Shown piece by piece: positions 35,032 to 38,793 of a DNA stretch of 38,793 bases. The stretch is taken from contig CAIUGU010000220.1 in NCBI GenBank assembly GCA_903898785.1, positions 1-38,793 of the forward strand. Reading direction: 5' to 3'. The stretch is from an uncultured Pseudomonadota bacterium (GTDB taxonomy: Bacteria; Pseudomonadota; Gammaproteobacteria; Steroidobacterales; Steroidobacteraceae). How positions within the stretch are numbered: position 1 is the first letter of the stretch; every line of letters starts with the position of its first letter. A program made the translations under genes and the position numbers. A model generated the notes under the pieces. The model did not search any database. It saw nothing but the letters and a program-made list of their open reading frames with translations, and was not told where the DNA came from.

Positions 35032-35040
35032 GCGGGTCAA
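35012..35040 (-). promoter_or_regulatory. Sigma-70 promoter of the arg operon
   Basis: On the minus strand TTGACC (35040-35035), a 17-bp spacer and CACAAT (35017-35012) form a plausible promoter with a predicted start near 35005. It is overlapped by the ARG boxes and decides the argR start question. No internal terminator was seen in the operon. The 85-bp argF'-argB gap could hold a minor promoter, but none is clear. Confidence 0.62.
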
Positions 35041-35162
35041 GGGCGGGTAGTCGCGACCTCTCAGGGAATGCGACGTGGCTCCAATCGCAGTTGCCGCACG
35101 GTCGCCGACCGGCGAAGCTCCTTCCGTCCGGTTCGTCCGCAAGCTACGGTGCCTTTCCCTCC

Positions 35163-35801
35163 ATGCCCCCCACCCTCGATCTCGCTCGCAAGTTGCTGGC
35201 CCTGGCACAGAGCGGCCTGCATTTCACCCATGACCCCTACGACAAGGAGCGCTACGAGGAAATCGCCCGGATCGCCTCGGAGCTGCTGGCGGCCAACCCG
35301 CTGCTGGCGACGGGGGTCACGCCGGAGGCCATTCTCGAGTTATGGCGTCGAGATCGCGGGTACGTTACGCCAAAAATCGAGGTAAGAGGTGCTATTTTCC
35401 GCGAACGTGAAGGTAACGCCGAGGTTCTGCTCGTACGAGAGACCATCGACGGCAAATGGACGCTGCCCGGGGGTTGGGTGGACGTCAACGAGGCTCCCTG
35501 CCAGGCCATAGAGAAGGAGATCGTGCAGGAGTCCGGCTACGTCGCCGAGGTCGTCAAGCTGGCCGCGGTCTACGACAAGCTGCGGCACGAGCATCCGCCC
35601 TCGCTGTTCCATATCTGGAAGCTGTTCTTTCTGTGCGAGATTACGGGCGGCCAACCGCGTTTCAGCCTCGAAACAGACGGCATCGAATTCTTCGCCCTGG
35701 ACGCGCTGCCGGAACTGTCCATGCCGCGCACGACACCGGCGCAGATCGCGCGCATGCACGTGCATTACCTCAATCCGGGCTTGCCGACCGACGTCGACTG
35801 A
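35163..35801 (+). CDS. Nudix hydrolase with N-terminal accessory domain
   Basis: This 212-residue protein has an N-terminal helical domain (1-65) like that of nucleoside-diphosphate-X hydrolases (Nudix N2 type), then a Nudix domain. The Nudix box spans about 104-126: G104, E110, then K118-E119 for the usual RE and Q122-E123 for the usual EE, then G125-Y126. The Gln replaces a metal-ligand Glu and the Lys a conserved Arg, so activity may be altered. The substrate is probably a nucleoside diphosphate derivative but is unknown. ATG 35163 starts the accessory domain; the frame is open to 34860 across the argR promoter, which is a shadow. It is divergent from the arg operon and abuts the next gene tail to tail. 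Confidence 0.85.
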   Translation: MPPTLDLARKLLALAQSGLHFTHDPYDKERYEEIARIASELLAANPLLATGVTPEAILELWRRDRGYVTPKIEVRGAIFREREGNAEVLLVRETIDGKWTLPGGWVDVNEAPCQAIEKEIVQESGYVAEVVKLAAVYDKLRHEHPPSLFHIWKLFFLCEITGGQPRFSLETDGIEFFALDALPELSMPRTTPAQIARMHVHYLNPGLPTDVD

Positions 35802-37049
35802 TCAGGCGGAAAACTGCTGGAGCGCGAACACGCCCCACGCGACGGCTGGCAACAGCAGCAAGCCAGGCAGCAGCTGCATCCCGTACTGCCGGTCGCCGAG
35901 GGAAAAGGCCGCCACGCACTTGCTGACCGTATTGCTCGTGAGGCCTGCCAACACGCCCATTGCGGCCAAGCGTACGGTCTCATCGCTGCCGGCGATGGAC
36001 GCGGCCGAGATGGCTGCCGCATGCGCGTCGGCGAATCCGGCGAAGGCCGCGGCCATCAACAGGCCGCTCGATCCGAACCACCGGGTCAGCAACGTCGAAC
36101 CGATGAGGGCACAGCCAAGGATCACCATGAACAGCAGTGCCGTCCTGGGATCGAAGGGGCGGCCAAGCGCCACTTCACCCTCCGGGGAACCGCGGACGCT
36201 GCGCAGCGTGAAGACGGCTCCATAGAAGATCGCGGTCAGTCCTGCCGCCACGAGCGGCCAGAGCAGCAGGCGCAGCGCCGCGAGGTTGGTAAGGCCGATG
36301 ACGATAGCCAGTTGCAGTACCGTGGCCATCGAGGAGAGCGCAGCACCTGCTACCGCTCCCTGACGCAGGGAGGGGTGCAACTTGGCCCGCGCACCCATCG
36401 CGCCGATGGTGGCAGTGCTGGACACGAAACCCGATACGAGGCCCGCGATGGGCAATCCAAGACGGGTGCCCAGTGCCCTGAGCGCCACATAGCCCAGCGC
36501 ATTGATTGCCATCAGGAGCACGACCAGGATCCAGAGTCGCCTCACATTGATGAGGTCCCACGGGTCCACCGCCTTGTCGGGCAGCAGAGGCAGGATCACG
36601 AGAGCGGCTGCGGCGAGCAGCAATCCGTCATGCACCTCGGCGTCCGTGAGGACGCGATGGATGAAGGTATGCAGGCGGGAGCGGGACGCCAGCACGATGG
36701 CGACGATCACCCCGACACCTGCAGCGAGCCCAGGTTGCCGCATTGCCCAGGCGCCAAGCAGGAAAGTCGTGAGCTGTGCGATCTCGGTCGTGATGCCGGG
36801 ATCGTGGCTGCGAGTGCGCTGGTAACCGACGACGACCAGCAAACCGACAATGACGCCCAGTATCCCCAAAGCCACTTCGCCGATGGACAGGGCGATGGCG
36901 CCGGCGAGGGATGTCAGGGCAAAGGTGCGAACGCCGGCGATGGCGCGATTGGCTCCCTGTCCTTTGTTGCGCTCACGCTCCGTCCCGATCAGCAAGCCGA
37001 TCCCGAGCGCGACGGCGAGTCCTACGAGGGTGTCTTCGAGCGGCAGCAT
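35802..37049 (-). CDS. MgtC/SapB-family membrane protein with DUF4010 domain
   Basis: This 415-residue protein has roughly 12 hydrophobic segments. The N-terminal part (1-130) matches MgtC/SapB (LGIGLLIGTERERN, IAGVRTFALTSLAGA, IGLLVVVGYQR). The rest is the DUF4010-type membrane domain (GLVSGFVSSTATIGAMGARA, AFAGFADAHAAAISAA, GVLAGLTSNTVSKC). The family is linked to magnesium and envelope stress in some bacteria, but members of this fused type are not well characterised. The ribosome site is weak. It lies 47 bp after the HD-domain gene on the same strand and ends flush with the Nudix gene. Confidence 0.88.
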   Translation of the reverse strand: MLPLEDTLVGLAVALGIGLLIGTERERNKGQGANRAIAGVRTFALTSLAGAIALSIGEVALGILGVIVGLLVVVGYQRTRSHDPGITTEIAQLTTFLLGAWAMRQPGLAAGVGVIVAIVLASRSRLHTFIHRVLTDAEVHDGLLLAAAALVILPLLPDKAVDPWDLINVRRLWILVVLLMAINALGYVALRALGTRLGLPIAGLVSGFVSSTATIGAMGARAKLHPSLRQGAVAGAALSSMATVLQLAIVIGLTNLAALRLLLWPLVAAGLTAIFYGAVFTLRSVRGSPEGEVALGRPFDPRTALLFMVILGCALIGSTLLTRWFGSSGLLMAAAFAGFADAHAAAISAASIAGSDETVRLAAMGVLAGLTSNTVSKCVAAFSLGDRQYGMQLLPGLLLLPAVAWGVFALQQFSA

Positions 37050-37096
37050 GCTGCCATCTTAGCGCTTTGGCGCCAGGGAACCTCTGCCCAAGGGCC

Positions 37097-38098
37097 CTAG
37101 CGGTCCTTGATCCAGACGTCCTTGAGGTGCCCGAGCGCCAGGGTGCGGATGTTCTGGACCGGATTCTTCTCCCATGTGAAGCAGGGCGGATCCCGGCGCA
37201 GCATCGGCCAATGCTCGGTGCGGAGGATCTTCTCCAGATACGCGAGCGTGCCGCGGATCGCATCCATGTAAGGGTTGCGCCCGTTGAAAAGCACTTCAAG
37301 GTAGCGGTAGGCGCCCCCAAATTCGCCATCGAGGCGAGTGCGCATCACTTCCTCGAAGAACTCTGGGGTCGTCCGCAGGAGGTCCAGCCCCGAGCTGTAC
37401 CGTACCGTCGTATTGCCGGTGTCATCCTTGCCGAGCGCGATGCCGCCGAGTACGAACTCGGGATACAGCCGGTCGCGGCATTTCTCCAGATAGCAGCGAT
37501 CGGACATCTGGGCGATGAGGTCACCGGTCCCGACCAGGTGGCCGAGCGTGCGGTCACGCGGGTCGTCGAGGCGAATCTGGTCGAATTGCACCTCGTATCC
37601 CGTGAAGTGGACGATCTGCGTCGCGACGGGCACCCATTCCGCCATGCCCACCGTGGACAGGTAGCGCGCGAGGAACTGCGCGCTGCGGCTGACGTGGCTG
37701 GTCGTGAACTCGGCACCGTTGCGATGTGTGGTGTCGTCGGTCTGGCGGATGTAGCCGGCGTCGTGAAACAGCGCCGTGACGACGCCGAGGATGGCGCGTT
37801 CGGGCCCGAGCTTCTCCTCCGGTGCATGCGACCGCTCGTATCCCGCCATCAGCCGGGCGCCGGCAAGCGTGCCGTCCAGCGAATGCTGCAGGTCGTGGTA
37901 GACCGTGTCGCAACCGTAGTATCCGGGAAACTGGCCAGTGAAGAGCCTTTCAAAATCGCGAAAGGCCATCTCGAGCCTGTCGAACGAGAAGCCAGGCCAG
38001 GTCTGCGCGAACAGTTCCTGGACCGCGCGCATCACCGCTGTCGGAGAACTCACCTGCACCGTGTTCGTGACGTCATAGTCACTGCGCCGGTACTGCAT
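37097..38098 (-). CDS. HD-superfamily metal-dependent phosphohydrolase-like protein
   Basis: This 333-residue protein contains an HD-type metal site: H68 (YHDLQHS), H112-D113 (FHDAGYI) and D193 (GTGDLIAQMSD). The order and spacing resemble HD/PDEase hydrolases of cyclic or other nucleotides. GYP is absent, so it is not an HD-GYP protein. A helical region with EFFEEVMRTRLDG and a C-terminal EKNPVQNIRTLALGHL segment follow. Substrate unknown. ATG 38098 follows GGGGGACGG; the frame is open to 38389, but the upstream part looks non-coding. It may be cotranscribed with the MgtC-like gene. Confidence 0.78.
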   Translation of the reverse strand: MQYRRSDYDVTNTVQVSSPTAVMRAVQELFAQTWPGFSFDRLEMAFRDFERLFTGQFPGYYGCDTVYHDLQHSLDGTLAGARLMAGYERSHAPEEKLGPERAILGVVTALFHDAGYIRQTDDTTHRNGAEFTTSHVSRSAQFLARYLSTVGMAEWVPVATQIVHFTGYEVQFDQIRLDDPRDRTLGHLVGTGDLIAQMSDRCYLEKCRDRLYPEFVLGGIALGKDDTGNTTVRYSSGLDLLRTTPEFFEEVMRTRLDGEFGGAYRYLEVLFNGRNPYMDAIRGTLAYLEKILRTEHWPMLRRDPPCFTWEKNPVQNIRTLALGHLKDVWIKDR

Positions 38099-38548
38099 TT
38101 TTGTCCGTCCCCCGAGGTTCTGATGTGAATCGAGTCTAGCCTGTCGGGTTGAATTGTCCATGTCGGCCGACGTCAGCCGTCCCGCTTCTGGGATGCGCTG
38201 CTCGTTGCGGCCACCCTGCTGTCGGCTGGCCTTACACCGACTGCCGGCTTTCTTGACGCAACTGGGATTCCGGTCGTCAGGCTTTCGCCTAATCCGCGGG
38301 GTCGCCACAGGTCCGCAATTTGACGGACGATCCGAAACCCCTGCTCGCTTCGTCTCCTGCGTCGGGTGAGATGCAAAATCAAGGGGCACCTTATCCGACG
38401 TCGCCGCCGTTAATAGGGGCAGGCATGTCCCGCTCTCGCCCTAGGGGTGTCGCCTATCGGTCCGATTGCCACAACCTATTTGATAGATGGACACCCTCGG
38501 GCCACACTTGAGCCGCAAGTCGAGATCAACCCGCCTGAGGAGAGAGCC
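38099..38548. other. Divergent intergenic region, no gene
   Basis: This 450-bp region lies between the HD-domain gene (minus) and katG (plus). Open frames here have no ribosome site or recognisable product. The katG-proximal part contains the putative OxyR site listed separately. Confidence 0.45.
38443..38479 (+). promoter_or_regulatory. Putative OxyR binding site upstream of katG
   Basis: Four tetramers spaced by exactly 7 bp read AGGG, CTAT, ATTG, CTAT at 38443, 38454, 38465 and 38476. The OxyR pattern is ATAG, CTAT, ATAG, CTAT with 7-bp gaps, so 13 of 16 positions match. It ends about 70 bp before the katG start, in the right place for activation by peroxide. Inference from motif and context. 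Confidence 0.55.
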
Positions 38549-38793
38549 ATGACAACCGAAGCGAAGTGTCCTTACTCGGGAGACCCCCGCAAACACACGC
38601 TGGCGGCCGCTCCGTCCAACGCCAGCTGGTGGCCCAACCAGCTCAAGCTCGGGATCCTCCATCAGCGCTCGCCCCTGTCGGATCCGATGGGGGAGGGCTT
38701 CGACTATGCCGAGGAATTCAAGAGTCTCGACCTCAAGGCCGTGAAGCAGGACCTCGCGGCGTTGATGACGACCTCTCAAGACTGGTGGCCAGC
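38549..38793 (+). CDS. katG: Catalase-peroxidase KatG, 3' end outside window
   Basis: The first 81 codons of a bifunctional haem catalase-peroxidase are present. [42 protein letters not shown] and [11 protein letters not shown] match the KatG N-terminus. The full protein is normally 720-750 residues, so most of it, including the haem site, lies beyond the window. ATG 38549 has a strong TGAGGAGA ribosome site. The gene is not preceded by oxyR within the window. Confidence 0.93.
   Translation, partial: MTTEAKCPYSGDPRKHTLAAAPSNASWWPNQLKLGILHQRSPLSDPMGEGFDYAEEFKSLDLKAVKQDLAALMTTSQDWWP

Overview
The window is high-GC, densely coded bacterial chromosome and looks like a gammaproteobacterium near the Xanthomonadales/Steroidobacter-type lineages. 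The basis is the neighbourhood of polA, engB, cytochrome c4 and dsbA, the lptM lipoprotein, RluF, and an arginine operon with an acetyl/succinylornithine-type transcarbamylase as in Xanthomonas and Bacteroidetes. No mobile element, CRISPR array, tRNA or rRNA was seen. I made the family assignments by eye, without database searches.

Layout. 1-6283: glycogen/maltodextrin operon glgB (5' end cut by the window), glgX, malQ. 6304-10056: rluF, a convergent MATE exporter, and a divergent phospholipase D/cardiolipin synthase-like gene. 10095-17758: a signalling region. It holds a membrane protein with a degenerate receiver, repeats and a TonB C-terminal domain; a receiver-PAS-PAS-GAF-HD-GYP protein (predicted c-di-GMP phosphodiesterase); and two cyclic-di-GMP-I (GEMM) riboswitches, each upstream of a secreted Ig-like/fibronectin-III protein, the second a lipoprotein. 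18119-25729: an uncharacterised protein, a NYN/LOTUS protein, cytochrome c4 with a lipoprotein DsbA, engB, a small outer-membrane barrel, polA and lptM. 25930-26616: a FAH-family hydrolase. 26662-34999: a minus-strand operon argR-argG-(P-loop gene)-argC-argD-argF'-argB-argH. 35163-38098: a Nudix hydrolase, an MgtC/DUF4010 membrane protein and an HD-domain protein. 38549-end: the start of katG behind a putative OxyR site.

Two systems stand out. First, the HD-GYP enzyme lies directly upstream of two c-di-GMP riboswitch-controlled paralogous surface proteins, suggesting a self-contained c-di-GMP output module made by duplication. Second, the arginine operon is unusual. Its transcarbamylase has alanine where Xanthomonas N-acetylornithine transcarbamylase has Glu92 and Bacteroides N-succinylornithine transcarbamylase has Pro90, so succinylated intermediates are plausible. 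No N-acylglutamate synthase is recognisable in the operon, ArgB looks like the kinase half of the NAGS-kinase type without its acyltransferase half, and an uncharacterised P-loop protein is translationally coupled to argC. A predicted ArgR double operator covers the promoter at the head of this operon.
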